From Bosea vestrisii (GTDB lineage Bacteria > Pseudomonadota > Alphaproteobacteria > Rhizobiales > Beijerinckiaceae), in contig NZ_CP126307.1 in the NCBI RefSeq assembly GCF_030144325.1, forward strand, positions 2,356,001 through 2,420,000: a stretch of 64,000 bases of DNA. The letters run 5' to 3'. Of the stretch, positions 1 through 8,214 are shown in pieces. Positions within the stretch are counted from its first letter, which is position 1. The number at the start of each line of letters is the position of its first letter. The notes under the pieces are model-generated. The model made no database searches and was not told the origin of the DNA. It was given only the letters and a program-made list of their open reading frames with translations. Position numbers and translations under genes: made by a program.

Positions 1-320
1 TGATCGGCATCTTCCCGCAGGTCGCCGATGTGCCGCTGGCCTTTTCCTGGTCCGGGCTGGTGGCGATGACGCTCGATTCCGTGCCGCATGTCGGCCGCGT
101 CGACGACCGGGTCATGGTCGCCATGGGCTACAACGGCGCCGGTGTCGCCATGTCCAGCCTGATGGGGCGTTACCTTGCCGCCTTCGCGCGCGGCGAACGC
201 CCCGATGTCGGGCTGCTCGACGTCGGCCGCATGCGGCCCGTGCCCTTCTATGCGCTTCGAGAACCGGCGGTCCGTCTGGTCGCCGGCTGGTACCAGTTTC
301 TGGATGCGATCGGACGGTAG
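1..320 (+). CDS. FAD-dependent oxidoreductase (DAO family), C-terminal part
   Basis: This is the 3' end of a gene that begins before the window; the frame is open from base 3. The visible residues include SVPHVGR, YNGAGVAMSS and MGRYLAAFARGE, which match the last third of glycine/D-amino-acid oxidase-type flavoproteins. There a G-Y-x-G-x-G stretch helps hold FAD and a small hydrophobic tail follows. A second, complete member of the same family lies at 3273-4550. It is followed 39 bases later by a polyamine-type ABC transporter in the same direction, so it probably oxidises an amine or imino acid imported by that system. The substrate cannot be told from this fragment. Confidence 0.8.
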   Translation, partial: IGIFPQVADVPLAFSWSGLVAMTLDSVPHVGRVDDRVMVAMGYNGAGVAMSSLMGRYLAAFARGERPDVGLLDVGRMRPVPFYALREPAVRLVAGWYQFLDAIGR

Positions 321-359
321 GCCTCGAAGCTCCGATCCAAAACAATAGGGGAACAGGAC

Positions 360-1415
360 ATGGCTAAGAGCTTGAACTTCCGGACCGCCTGCGCCGCAGC
401 GGGGTTTTCCCTCGCAATGCTCGGCTCCGCTATGGCAGCCGAGCAGATCATGTTCGTCTCGCAGGGCGGCGCCTATCAGAAGGCGCAGACCATCGCAATC
501 CTCGACCCGAGCGCCAAGAAGCTCGGCATCACCATCAACCAGGACAGCGTGCCCGATGCCTGGCCGATCATGCGCTCGCAGGTCGCGACCGGTAAGCCGA
601 CCTGGGACGTCGTCGACGTCGCCACCAATTTCTGCCTGCGCGGCGGCGAGCAGGGCATCGTCGAGAAGCTCGACTTCAGCAAGATCCCGAACGCCGCGGC
701 GATGCCGGCCGAGTATCGCAGCGACTATTCGGTCGCCTACGAGTTCTATTCGAGCGTGCTCGGCTACAATCTGAAGAAATTCCCGGACGCGGCCAGCGCG
801 CCCAAGAGCTGGGCCGATTTCTGGGACGTGAAGAAATTCCCCGGCCGCCGTTCGCTGCGCAACCACCCGCTGGCGACGCTGGAAGCGGCGCTGATGGCCG
901 ACGGCGTCGCCGCCGACAAGCTCTACCCGCTCGATGTCGACCGCGCCTTCAAGAAGCTCGAGGAAATCAAGCCGAACATCACGGTGTGGTGGACCTCCGG
1001 CGCCCAGTCGGCGCAGCTCCTCAACGATGGCGAGGTCGACATGGTGATGGCCTGGAACGGCCGCATCAGCGCGCTCGCCAAGGAAGGCGCCAAGGTCACC
1101 TACACCTACAACCAGGGCATCCTGCAGAGTACCTCGCTCTGCGTGCTGAAGGGCGCGCCCAACCTCCCGACCGCAATCAAGTTCCTGAACGAGGCGGTCG
1201 ATCCGGTGCACCAGGCCAACCTGCCGCTGCATATCGACTACGGCCCGGCCAATCCGAAGGCCTATGACACCAAGGTCATCTCCGAGGCACGGGTCAAGGA
1301 GCTGCCGAGCGCGCCCGAGAACGCCAAGGTGCAGACCCTGATGTCCTATGCCTGGTGGACCTCGCCGGCCGGCGAGGCCGCCGAGAAGCGCTGGCTCCAG
1401 TTCATGCAGAAGTGA
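360..1415 (+). CDS. ABC transporter substrate-binding protein, spermidine/putrescine type
   Basis: A 351-residue periplasmic binding protein of the PotD/PotF class (family 1 extracellular solute-binding). Residues 1-27 are a Sec signal peptide ending in AMAAEQ. The mature protein starts with a beta strand (IMFVSQGGAYQKAQ) typical of these receptors and carries the late WWTSGAQSAQLLNDGEVDM segment that forms part of the ligand pocket. The start is supported by an AGGGGA ribosome site. It heads a transporter set with two permeases at 1467 and 2333; the ATPase is not in view and may lie upstream. Polyamine or a related cation is the likely ligand, judged from the family and the amine-oxidising neighbours. 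Confidence 0.9.
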   Translation: MAKSLNFRTACAAAGFSLAMLGSAMAAEQIMFVSQGGAYQKAQTIAILDPSAKKLGITINQDSVPDAWPIMRSQVATGKPTWDVVDVATNFCLRGGEQGIVEKLDFSKIPNAAAMPAEYRSDYSVAYEFYSSVLGYNLKKFPDAASAPKSWADFWDVKKFPGRRSLRNHPLATLEAALMADGVAADKLYPLDVDRAFKKLEEIKPNITVWWTSGAQSAQLLNDGEVDMVMAWNGRISALAKEGAKVTYTYNQGILQSTSLCVLKGAPNLPTAIKFLNEAVDPVHQANLPLHIDYGPANPKAYDTKVISEARVKELPSAPENAKVQTLMSYAWWTSPAGEAAEKRWLQFMQK

Positions 1416-1428
1416 ACCGACGCAGGAG

Positions 1429-1451
1429 ATGCTCGGGCCAGGCCCGAGCAT
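1429..1451. repeat. Intergenic hairpin (ATGCTCGGG / CCCGAGCAT)
   Basis: Nine-base arms, extendable to eleven, form a tight stem between the solute-binding-protein stop and the first permease start. The sequence continues GACGAG, resembling the hairpin repeat at 48330. Such stems between a binding-protein gene and its permeases often protect the upstream mRNA and lower downstream expression. That role is inferred here. Confidence 0.6.
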
Positions 1452-1466
1452 GACGAGGGCGACGAG

Positions 1467-2336
1467 ATGAGCATTAGCACGATCGACCCATCCCTCCGTC
1501 ATCAGCGCCGCGAGCAGGCGCTGATGACCCTGCTCGCGGCGCCCGCCGTGCTGGTGATCGTCGCGCTGGTGGTGATCCCTGTGGGATGGCTGGCGGCCCA
1601 GTCCGTCTACGACAACGGCTTCACGCTGGAGCACTACCGCCGCATCTTCACGGAAGAAGTCTACTGGCGCAGCTTCGCGCTGACCTTCCGCATCGCTTTG
1701 ATGGTGACGCTCCTCACCTTGCTGCTCGGCTATCCGGTCGCCTATGCGGCGGCTCACGCCAAGCGGCCCTGGAACGTGCTGATCCTGGCCTGCGTGATGC
1801 TGCCGTTCTGGACCAGCGTGCTGGTGCGCGCTTATGCCTGGCTCGTTCTGCTGCAGCGCACCGGCGTCGCCAACCAGCTGCTCGAACGCTTCGGGCTGAC
1901 CACCGAACCCTTGGCGATGGTGCACAACGAGCTCGGCACGGTCATCGCCACGGTCCACATCCTCCTGCCGTTCATGGTGCTGCCGCTCTACTCGACCATG
2001 CAGAAGATCCCGCGCGAGCTGATGCTCGCTGGCGCCAGCCTCGGCGGCGGCCCGCTCTACAGCTTCCGGCACATCTTCCTGCCGCTGTCGTTGCCGGGCG
2101 TCGTCGCCGGGCTCACCCTCGTCTTCGTGCTGACGCTCGGCTTCTACATCACGCCCGAGCTGCTCGGCGGCGGACGCACCGTGATGATCTCGATGGTGGT
2201 GAGCCGCAATGTCGAGCTCTACGCGCAATGGGGCGCAGCGAGCGCAGTTGGAGTCGTTCTCCTTGTCTGCGTGCTCGCGATCTTCGCCGCGGTCGGCCGC
2301 ATCATCCCGCTCGACAAGATGCTGGGGCAGAAATGA
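1467..2336 (+). CDS. ABC transporter permease, PotB type
   Basis: A 289-residue inner-membrane permease of a polyamine-class ABC transporter. It has an N-terminal helix around residues 20-45 and five more hydrophobic segments. The EAA loop, which contacts the ATPase, is visible as ELMLAGASLGGGPLYSFRHIFLPLSLPG near residues 188-215. It overlaps the next gene through ATGA, so the two permeases are translationally coupled. It follows the binding protein after 51 bases that contain a hairpin. Family and order (binding protein, PotB, PotC) are clear; substrate is inferred as polyamine-like. Confidence 0.92.
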   Translation: MSISTIDPSLRHQRREQALMTLLAAPAVLVIVALVVIPVGWLAAQSVYDNGFTLEHYRRIFTEEVYWRSFALTFRIALMVTLLTLLLGYPVAYAAAHAKRPWNVLILACVMLPFWTSVLVRAYAWLVLLQRTGVANQLLERFGLTTEPLAMVHNELGTVIATVHILLPFMVLPLYSTMQKIPRELMLAGASLGGGPLYSFRHIFLPLSLPGVVAGLTLVFVLTLGFYITPELLGGGRTVMISMVVSRNVELYAQWGAASAVGVVLLVCVLAIFAAVGRIIPLDKMLGQK

Positions 2337-3118
2337 AAACCTCGCTGCTGCCGCGCCTGGCCTTCGGCCTCCTCATCGGGCTGATCCTGATCTACCTGAT
2401 GCTGCCGGTGCTGATCATCGTGCCGATGTCGTTCTCGAGCACGCGCTTCCTGACCTTCCCGCCGCCGGCGCTGTCGCTACGCTGGTACGCTGAGTATTTC
2501 GGCAATCCGAACTGGATGCAGGGCACGCGGATGAGCCTGATGCTCGGCGTGCTGACCGTGCTGATCGCGACGCCGCTCGGCACCGCCGCCGCCTATGCGA
2601 TCAGCAATGCCCAGAACCGGCTGATGCGGTCGCTGCACATGGTGCTGATGCTGCCGCTGATCGTGCCGATCATCATCGTCGCGATCGGCATCTTCTTCGT
2701 CTACGCCAAGCTCGGCCTGATCCAGACCCTGACCGGGCTGGTGCTGGCCAATGTCATGCTCGGCCTGCCCTATGTCATCACCTCGGTCGTCGCCGGCCTG
2801 CAGAGTTTCGACAAGACGCAGGAGATGGTGGCGCGCAGCCTCGGCATGAACCGCCTGCGGGCCTTCCTCACCGTGACGCTGCCGCAGATCAAGGCCAGCG
2901 TCTTCGCCGGCGCCGTCTTCGCCTTCATCTCGGCGATCGACGAAACGATCATCGCGCTCTTCGTCTCCGGCGGTCAGTATCAGACCCTGACCAAGCGCAT
3001 GTTCACCGCGCTCCGCGACGAGATCGACCCGACCATCGCCTCGATCTCGACCCTGCTGACGGCGGCTTCCTTCCTGCTCGTCCTGCTCGCCATGAGCGGG
3101 CAGAAGAAGGAGGCGTAG
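2333..3118 (+). CDS. ABC transporter permease, PotC type
   Basis: A 261-residue second permease of the polyamine-class transporter. The start chosen is the ATG inside the ATGA overlap with the PotB-type gene, giving the normal MKTSLLPRLAFGLL entry into a first membrane helix. The open frame extends much further upstream but that part is antisense-like shadow. The EAA motif is present around MVARSLGMNRLRAFLTVTLPQIK. Six membrane segments are visible. No ATP-binding subunit follows; the transporter operon ends here in a strongly structured intergenic region. Confidence 0.92.
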   Translation: MKTSLLPRLAFGLLIGLILIYLMLPVLIIVPMSFSSTRFLTFPPPALSLRWYAEYFGNPNWMQGTRMSLMLGVLTVLIATPLGTAAAYAISNAQNRLMRSLHMVLMLPLIVPIIIVAIGIFFVYAKLGLIQTLTGLVLANVMLGLPYVITSVVAGLQSFDKTQEMVARSLGMNRLRAFLTVTLPQIKASVFAGAVFAFISAIDETIIALFVSGGQYQTLTKRMFTALRDEIDPTIASISTLLTAASFLLVLLAMSGQKKEA

Positions 3119-3130
3119 CGCAGGCCACGT

Positions 3131-3276
3131 CTGAGGGCGCTGTGGAACGCGCTCCGGCGAGTCGACTGGCGTGGTCGTCGAGAACCGGAGCGGAGCGGAC
3201 TTTTCGTCCGTGAGCACCGGAAGCGCAGACGGCCGCGTCAGGCGGCCGTCGGAGTAGCGTTCCGGAGCGCCCTCAG
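3131..3276. repeat. Large imperfect inverted repeat in convergent intergenic region
   Basis: The outer arms (3131-3150 and 3257-3276) are complementary over 20 bases with two mismatches. They enclose two smaller hairpins, CGGAC/GTCCG at 3196-3210 and GACGGCCG/CGGCCGTC at 3228-3250. It lies between the permease stop and the stop codon of the leftward oxidoreductase gene, which it slightly overlaps. It could act as a two-way transcription end, though there is no U-run, or be a mobile intergenic repeat unit. Confidence 0.6.
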
Positions 3277-4550
3277 TGGCGCCAGTCCTGATAGCGGTAA
3301 TAAGCGCCGACGAAGGGCAGGAACCAGGGCGGGCCGAAATGGCCGGGCACAGCCGGCCATTCGAGCCCGGCGAAGGGGTTCGCCTTCGCCTCTCCGCCCA
3401 TCACCCTCGCCATCGCCTGGCCCATATGCACCGACATCTGGGTGCCATGGCCGCTATAGCCGAGCGCGTGGAAGACGCCGTCGCGCTCGCCGGCGCGCGG
3501 CAGCCGGTCTGCCGTCATGTCGACGAGTCCACCCCAGCAATAGTCGATGCGCGTGCCGGAAAGCTCGGGGAAGAGCTCCAGCATGCGGGCCCTCAGGATC
3601 GCACCGCTCTTGGCGTCCGATGCCGGGCTCGACAGGGCAAAGCGCGCCCGCCCCCCGAAGATCAGCCGGTTGTCGGGGGTGAGCCGGAAATAGTTGCCGA
3701 TATTCTTCGTCGTCGTCGCCGTCCGCCGCGTCGGCATGATCGCCTCGGCGCGCTCGGGCGAGAGCGGCTCGGTGGCGATGATGAAGCTGCCGACCGGCAC
3801 GATCCGCCGCCTCAGCCAGGCGAAAGGCCCCCGGCGCGAGGCGCCGGTCGCGAGGAGCACCTGCCCCGCCTCCAGCGTGCCACGGCTGGTGACGACGCGA
3901 TGGACCTGGCCGTTCAGCCGCTCGAGCCCGGTCACTGCGGCATTCTCATGGATCGCCGCGCCATTTCGCGCCGCCGCCTCGGCGAGGCCGACGCCGAAGC
4001 GGCCCATGTGCATATGCGCGCTGCGCGGATAGACGAGGCCGCCGAAGAAGCCGTCCGTGCCGATCTCGCGGCGAATCTCGGACGGCGATACGACGGTCAG
4101 GTCCGGCTCGACCGTGCGCCGCAGCAGCACGGCGCTCTTCTCCAGCTTGGCGAAATGCTCCGGCTTGGCCGCGAGCTTGATCTTGCCAGTGCGGATGAAA
4201 TCGCAGTCGATCGCCTCGTGCGCGACCAGCGCCTCGACGGTGTCGACCGCGCTGTCGAAGGCGCGATAGAGCGCGACCGCCCGATCTTCGCCGAGGCTGG
4301 CGGCAAGGCTCCCGAGATCATGCGCGAGGCCGTTGTTGCAATGTCCGCCATTGCGGCCGGAGGCCTCGCCGATCACGCGGCCAGCTTCCAACACGGCGAC
4401 GCTCGCGCCCGATTTCGCCAAGGCGAGAGCCGCCGACAGGCCGGTGAAGCCGCCGCCGACAATGGCGACGTCGACCTTGCCGGCGAGCGGAGCCGTGGAG
4501 CCGGCAGTGAATCCCGGCGCCGTCGCGAGCCAGTAGGGTTCGAGTTTCAT
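3273..4550 (-). CDS. FAD-dependent oxidoreductase, PuuB-like
   Basis: A 425-residue flavoprotein of the DAO family. The N-terminal dinucleotide fold is clear: VAIVGGGFTGLSAALALAKSG at about residues 28-48, then VLEAGRVIGEASGRNGGH, the second FAD motif typical of gamma-glutamylputrescine oxidase (PuuB) and related amine oxidases. The C-terminal FAD contact is GYSGHGTQMSVHMGQ. It faces the ABC transporter gene set convergently and sits among amine-catabolic genes, so oxidation of a secondary amine or gamma-glutamylated polyamine is likely. The exact substrate is not visible. It also resembles the partial protein at the left edge of the window. Confidence 0.88.
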   Translation of the reverse strand: MKLEPYWLATAPGFTAGSTAPLAGKVDVAIVGGGFTGLSAALALAKSGASVAVLEAGRVIGEASGRNGGHCNNGLAHDLGSLAASLGEDRAVALYRAFDSAVDTVEALVAHEAIDCDFIRTGKIKLAAKPEHFAKLEKSAVLLRRTVEPDLTVVSPSEIRREIGTDGFFGGLVYPRSAHMHMGRFGVGLAEAAARNGAAIHENAAVTGLERLNGQVHRVVTSRGTLEAGQVLLATGASRRGPFAWLRRRIVPVGSFIIATEPLSPERAEAIMPTRRTATTTKNIGNYFRLTPDNRLIFGGRARFALSSPASDAKSGAILRARMLELFPELSGTRIDYCWGGLVDMTADRLPRAGERDGVFHALGYSGHGTQMSVHMGQAMARVMGGEAKANPFAGLEWPAVPGHFGPPWFLPFVGAYYRYQDWRH

Positions 4551-4726
4551 GAGATTACGGTCTCAGCGCTCCGGACAGGCGGCACCGGCCGCGCCCCGCC
4601 GGGCGAGCCGGCTCCGACCGTCGAGAATACCGTCTTGCCGGGCAGGTTCTTGGACAATTTTGCAGTTCTCCGCAGCCCGGTGCCTGCCTATAGTCGCCTC
4701 GCATTCGAGGAACGAGGCCTGCAACG

Positions 4727-5602
4727 GTGGCTCACGGAATGGCTCGGCGCCGGCTCGACTACGAGCTCGCCATCAGGCCAATGACAGAAGCGGATATCTC
4801 CCAGGCGCACCAGCTCTCCGTCGGTGTCAGCTGGCCGCACCGGCCGGAGGACTGGCGCTTCGTGCTGGAAGTCGGGCACGGCTTCGTCGCCTGCGACGCG
4901 ATCGACCGGGCCCTGGCTTCGGCGATGTGGTGGCCATATGGGCCGCATTTCGCCACGGTGGGCATGGTCATCACCTCGCCGCGCTTGCAGATGCAGGGCG
5001 CCGGGCGGCGGTTGATGGACACGATCTTCGAGCAGGCGGGCGATCGCGACCTCAGGCTCAACGCGACGCGGGCCGGCTACCGTCTCTACCGTTCGCTCGA
5101 CTTCCAGCCGATCGGCCGCATCTTCCAGCATCAGGGCCGCGCCCAGGCGCCGTCTGGCGCTGCGCCCGACGAATTCGCGGTCCGGCCAGCAACCGCTGCG
5201 GACGGCGACGCGATCGCCCGGCTCGACGCCGACGCATACGGCGCCGATCGCTCGCGCGTGATGGCCGCGCTGATGAAGCTCGCGACCGGCACGGTAATCG
5301 AGCGGGAGGGCGCGCTGGTCGGCTTCGCCCTCTGCCGCCGCTTCGGCCGCGGCCATGTCGTCGGGCCGGTCGTTGCCGAGAGCGACGAGGCCGCGATCGC
5401 GCTCGTGCGGCCGCATGTACTTGCCCATGACGGCCAGTTCCTGCGTGTCGACACCGCCCAGGAGCAGGGCAAATTCGGCGGTTTCCTCGAAGATTGCGGC
5501 ATGACCGTCTTCGACACGGTGACGACGATGATCCGCGGCCGCAATCACGGCCCGAGCGGTCAGGCGCGGACCTTCGGCCTCGTCACTCAGGCGCTGGGCT
5601 GA
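4727..5602 (+). CDS. GNAT family N-acetyltransferase (double domain)
   Basis: A 291-residue protein with a complete N-terminal GNAT domain (about residues 15-150) and a second GNAT-like half (about 160-285). The acetyl-CoA loop is visible as QMQGAGRRLMD, and WWPYGPHFATVGMVI is the central strand region. It is a clear paralogue of the protein at 10643-11503, sharing WWPYG, LNAT, GRGHV(I/V)GPVVA and G(Q)F(I/L)RVD. Both lie at the edges of the same amine-catabolic region, so acetylation of an amine intermediate is possible. The start is uncertain because several in-frame starts lie nearby. Confidence 0.85.
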   Translation: MAHGMARRRLDYELAIRPMTEADISQAHQLSVGVSWPHRPEDWRFVLEVGHGFVACDAIDRALASAMWWPYGPHFATVGMVITSPRLQMQGAGRRLMDTIFEQAGDRDLRLNATRAGYRLYRSLDFQPIGRIFQHQGRAQAPSGAAPDEFAVRPATAADGDAIARLDADAYGADRSRVMAALMKLATGTVIEREGALVGFALCRRFGRGHVVGPVVAESDEAAIALVRPHVLAHDGQFLRVDTAQEQGKFGGFLEDCGMTVFDTVTTMIRGRNHGPSGQARTFGLVTQALG

Positions 5603-5605
5603 ACT

Positions 5606-6094
5606 TTACAGGCCGAACAGCACCGGTAGCGGATAGCCCGGCTTCTGGATCGGCGACTTGATCACGATGTAGCTGAAGTATTTGGAGATGCCGATATTGC
5701 GGTCGAGCAGCGTCTCGATCAGCGACTGGTAATGGGTCAGTCCGCGCGTGACGAACTTGACGAGATAGTCGTAGCCGCCGCTGACCATATGGCACTCGAC
5801 CACCTCGTCGACGCGCCTGAGCGCCGTCTCGAAGCGGATGAAATATTCCTTGGTGTGGTCGGCCAGGGTGATCTCGGTGAAGACTGTGATCGTCTCGCCG
5901 AGCTTCTGCAGGTTGATGGTTGCGCCATAGCCGGAGATGAAACCGGCCTGCTCCAGCCGCTTGACCCGCAGCAGGCACGGGCTCGGCGAGAGGCCCACCG
6001 CATCGGCCAGGGTGACGTTCGTCATCCTGGCGTTGTTCTGCAGCTCGATCAGGATCTTCATGTCGATGCGGTCGAGCCGCACGCCCGGTGTCAC
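5606..6094 (-). CDS. Lrp/AsnC family transcriptional regulator
   Basis: A 162-residue regulator when begun at the GTG codon at 6094, which is preceded by GAGG. A longer open frame to 6148 adds an unlikely cysteine/proline-rich leader. LDRIDMKILIELQNNARM opens the winged helix-turn-helix, and VGLSPSPCLLRVKRLEQAGFI is the recognition-helix region. A RAM (ligand-binding, oligomerising) domain occupies the second half with GGYDYLVKFV. Proteins of this family sense amino acids and often control adjacent transport or degradation genes. Here it lies between a GNAT gene and an aminotransferase, fitting local control of amine catabolism. Confidence 0.9.
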   Translation of the reverse strand: MTPGVRLDRIDMKILIELQNNARMTNVTLADAVGLSPSPCLLRVKRLEQAGFISGYGATINLQKLGETITVFTEITLADHTKEYFIRFETALRRVDEVVECHMVSGGYDYLVKFVTRGLTHYQSLIETLLDRNIGISKYFSYIVIKSPIQKPGYPLPVLFGL

Positions 6095-6175
6095 GACGAA
6101 AGCCTCATGCCAGAGCCGCCCTACGCAGCCGGGCGGAGGACACCGCACGGCCGCGCCACCCTAAAGGCTGTCGCG

Positions 6176-6194
6176 CCCTTCCGACAAGGAAGGG
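6176..6194. repeat. Hairpin CCCTTCC / GGAAGGG downstream of aminotransferase
   Basis: A 7-bp perfect stem with a 5-base loop lies just past the stop of the leftward aminotransferase gene and upstream of the Lrp-type gene. No T-run follows on either strand, so if it ends transcription it does so weakly. Confidence 0.35.
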
Positions 6195-6216
6195 AGCATG
6201 GCCGAACAAGCAAATC

Positions 6217-7611
6217 TCACGCCGCCTTCGCCATCGCCAGGCTCGCCGCCACCTCCGGCAGCGCCATGACCTCGTCGAGCGTCTTGCGCAGCCGCGTGAT
6301 GATCAGGTCGATCTCCGCCTCGCTGCAGCACAGCGGCGGCGCGAGTCCGATGATGTCGTCGGCGAAGGCGCGGAAGATCACGCCGTTGGCGTAGCCGCGC
6401 GCGAAGAGGTGGTCCGGCAGCTTCGCCTCGCGCGGAAGCTTCTGCTTGGTCACCTTGTCAGCGACCAGCTCGATGCCGGCGAGCAGGCCGCGCGCCCGGA
6501 CCTCGCCGACAAGCGGATGGTCGGCGAGCGTCGCCAGGCGCTCCTCGAAATAGGCCCCGACGCGCTGGCCGTTGGCGAGGATGCCGCCCTCCTCGTAGAG
6601 GCGCAGCACCTCGAGCGCCACGGCGGCGCTGACCGGATGGCCCGAATAGGTGTAGCCATGGCCGATCGGCCCGCCGGCCGGCGCATTGTCCGCAATGGCG
6701 CGGTAGACCTTCTCGCCGATGGCGAGCGCGCCAAGTGGCGCATAGCCCGAGGTCAGTCCCTTGGCCATGGTCATCATATCAGGCACAACGCCTTCGGCCT
6801 CGCAGGCGAACATCGGTCCGGTGCGGCCGAAGCCGGTGATGACCTCGTCGGCGACGAAGAGGATGTCGAGCTCGGCCGCGGTCTCGCGCATCGCCTTGAG
6901 CCAGCCTTTCGGCGGCACGACAACGCCGCCCGAACCCTGCACCGGTTCGCAGAAGAAGGCCGCGACAGTGTCCGCGCCGAGTTCCTCGACCTTGGTGCGC
7001 AGCGCCGCGACGCTCGCCGCGATCACCGCCGCGTCGTCGCTTCCGGTCGGGTTGCGGTAGGGATAGGGCGAGGCGATGTAGTGCTGGCCTTCCGCCGGCA
7101 GGTCGAAGCCGGCATGGAAGGCCGGCAGCGCCGTGACGCCCGCCCCCGTCGAGCTCGAACCGTGATAGCCGCGTTCCAGCGAGATGATCCGCTTCTTCTG
7201 CGGCCGGCCGGTGACGTTGTAGTAGAAGCGGATCAGCCGGAGCGCGCTGTCGACCGCATCCGAGCCGCCCAGCGAGAAATAGATGTGGTCGAGATCGCCG
7301 GGCGTGAGCTCGGCGAGCTTGGCGGCGAGCCGGATCGTCGGCTCGCTGCCGAAGCTGAAATAGCCGGTGGCGTAAGGCAGCTCGCGCATCTGGCGCGCAG
7401 CCGCCTCGACGATGCTGTCATGGCCATAGCCGACATTGACGCACCACAGCCCGGCGAAGCCGTCGATCAGCTCATGGCCGTCGCTATCGGTGATGAAGGC
7501 GCCCTTGGCCGACTTCATCACGGTGACGCCGCGCTTCTCGTGGCCGGCCCAGTTGGCGACCGGATGGACCCAGTGACGGCGGTCGAGGGCTTCGAGGGAG
7601 TTGACGCTCAT
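6217..7611 (-). CDS. Class III pyridoxal-phosphate aminotransferase
   Basis: A 464-residue omega-aminotransferase. PLP-binding features are in order: GGSDAVDSALRLIR, the phosphate-binding loop (about residues 115-128); LFVADEVITGFGRTG with the aspartate that contacts the PLP ring nitrogen; and MAKGLTSGYAPLGA with the Schiff-base lysine. The family includes putrescine-pyruvate, beta-alanine-pyruvate and taurine-pyruvate aminotransferases. The neighbouring semialdehyde dehydrogenase (8215-9684) would oxidise the aldehyde product, supporting a transamination-then-oxidation route for an imported diamine or omega-amino acid. It is paralogous at family level to 42422-43804. Confidence 0.92.
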   Translation of the reverse strand: MSVNSLEALDRRHWVHPVANWAGHEKRGVTVMKSAKGAFITDSDGHELIDGFAGLWCVNVGYGHDSIVEAAARQMRELPYATGYFSFGSEPTIRLAAKLAELTPGDLDHIYFSLGGSDAVDSALRLIRFYYNVTGRPQKKRIISLERGYHGSSSTGAGVTALPAFHAGFDLPAEGQHYIASPYPYRNPTGSDDAAVIAASVAALRTKVEELGADTVAAFFCEPVQGSGGVVVPPKGWLKAMRETAAELDILFVADEVITGFGRTGPMFACEAEGVVPDMMTMAKGLTSGYAPLGALAIGEKVYRAIADNAPAGGPIGHGYTYSGHPVSAAVALEVLRLYEEGGILANGQRVGAYFEERLATLADHPLVGEVRARGLLAGIELVADKVTKQKLPREAKLPDHLFARGYANGVIFRAFADDIIGLAPPLCCSEAEIDLIITRLRKTLDEVMALPEVAASLAMAKAA

Positions 7612-7620
7612 GGCGGAACC

Positions 7621-8064
7621 TCAGGCAGGACGGGAAGACGAAACGGAAGAAAAGGCGGCGCGCGCCGGATAGCCGAGCCGGCCGGCCCGCGACGGCGGGG
7701 ACTGCACCTGCTCGCGCAGATAGCGGCCGGGAGTCGTGCCGTAGACGCTCTTGAAATGGCGCGAGAGATGGCTCTGATCGAAGAAGCCGGCGTCCAGCGC
7801 CGCCTGCGCAGCCGGGACGCCGTCGGCGAGCAGCGCCCGCGCATAGCGCACGCGCTGGCGGCAGACGAAGCGATGCGGCGTCAGCCCGACCTGGCGGCGG
7901 AAGACGGTGACGAAACGGCAGACGCTGAGCCCCGCCACAGCCGCCAAGTCGTCGAGATAGAGAGCCTCGGTGAAATGCCGCTCGATATGGACCAGCGCCC
8001 GCCGGATACCGGGGCTCGCCGGCTCCGCCACTCGGGCGGCAGGACGGGAAACAGACTGGAGCAT
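7621..8064 (-). CDS. AraC family transcriptional regulator, DNA-binding domain only
   Basis: A 147-residue protein when started at the ATG at 8064; the frame is open further upstream but the added residues are basic and uncharacteristic. It consists almost entirely of the two helix-turn-helix motifs of the AraC family: LDDLAAVAGLSVCRFVTVFR (first) and AALDAGFFDQSHLSRHFKS (second), followed by TTPGRYL. No cupin-type sensor domain is present, so it may work as a constitutive activator or respond through a partner. It ends 9 bases before the aminotransferase start on the same strand, which suggests co-transcription. Confidence 0.88.
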   Translation of the reverse strand: MLQSVSRPAARVAEPASPGIRRALVHIERHFTEALYLDDLAAVAGLSVCRFVTVFRRQVGLTPHRFVCRQRVRYARALLADGVPAAQAALDAGFFDQSHLSRHFKSVYGTTPGRYLREQVQSPPSRAGRLGYPARAAFSSVSSSRPA

Positions 8065-8214
8065 GGACCGCCTTGTCCTCCGCTGAATGCGAATAGCGCT
8101 ATCAGGAAGGCTAGGAGCGGACGGCCGGACTGTGCGGCGGCTTTGGCGCACCGCTTTGGTATGCCCTGCCCTATTCGGGGGCACGATCGGCAGATCGTGC
8201 TTCGAGCTCGCTGG

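Noticed and set aside
1586..2332. Upstream extension of the PotC-type permease frame
   Set aside because: These residues are an out-of-frame reading of the PotB-type permease. The ATGA overlap gives the natural start at 2333.
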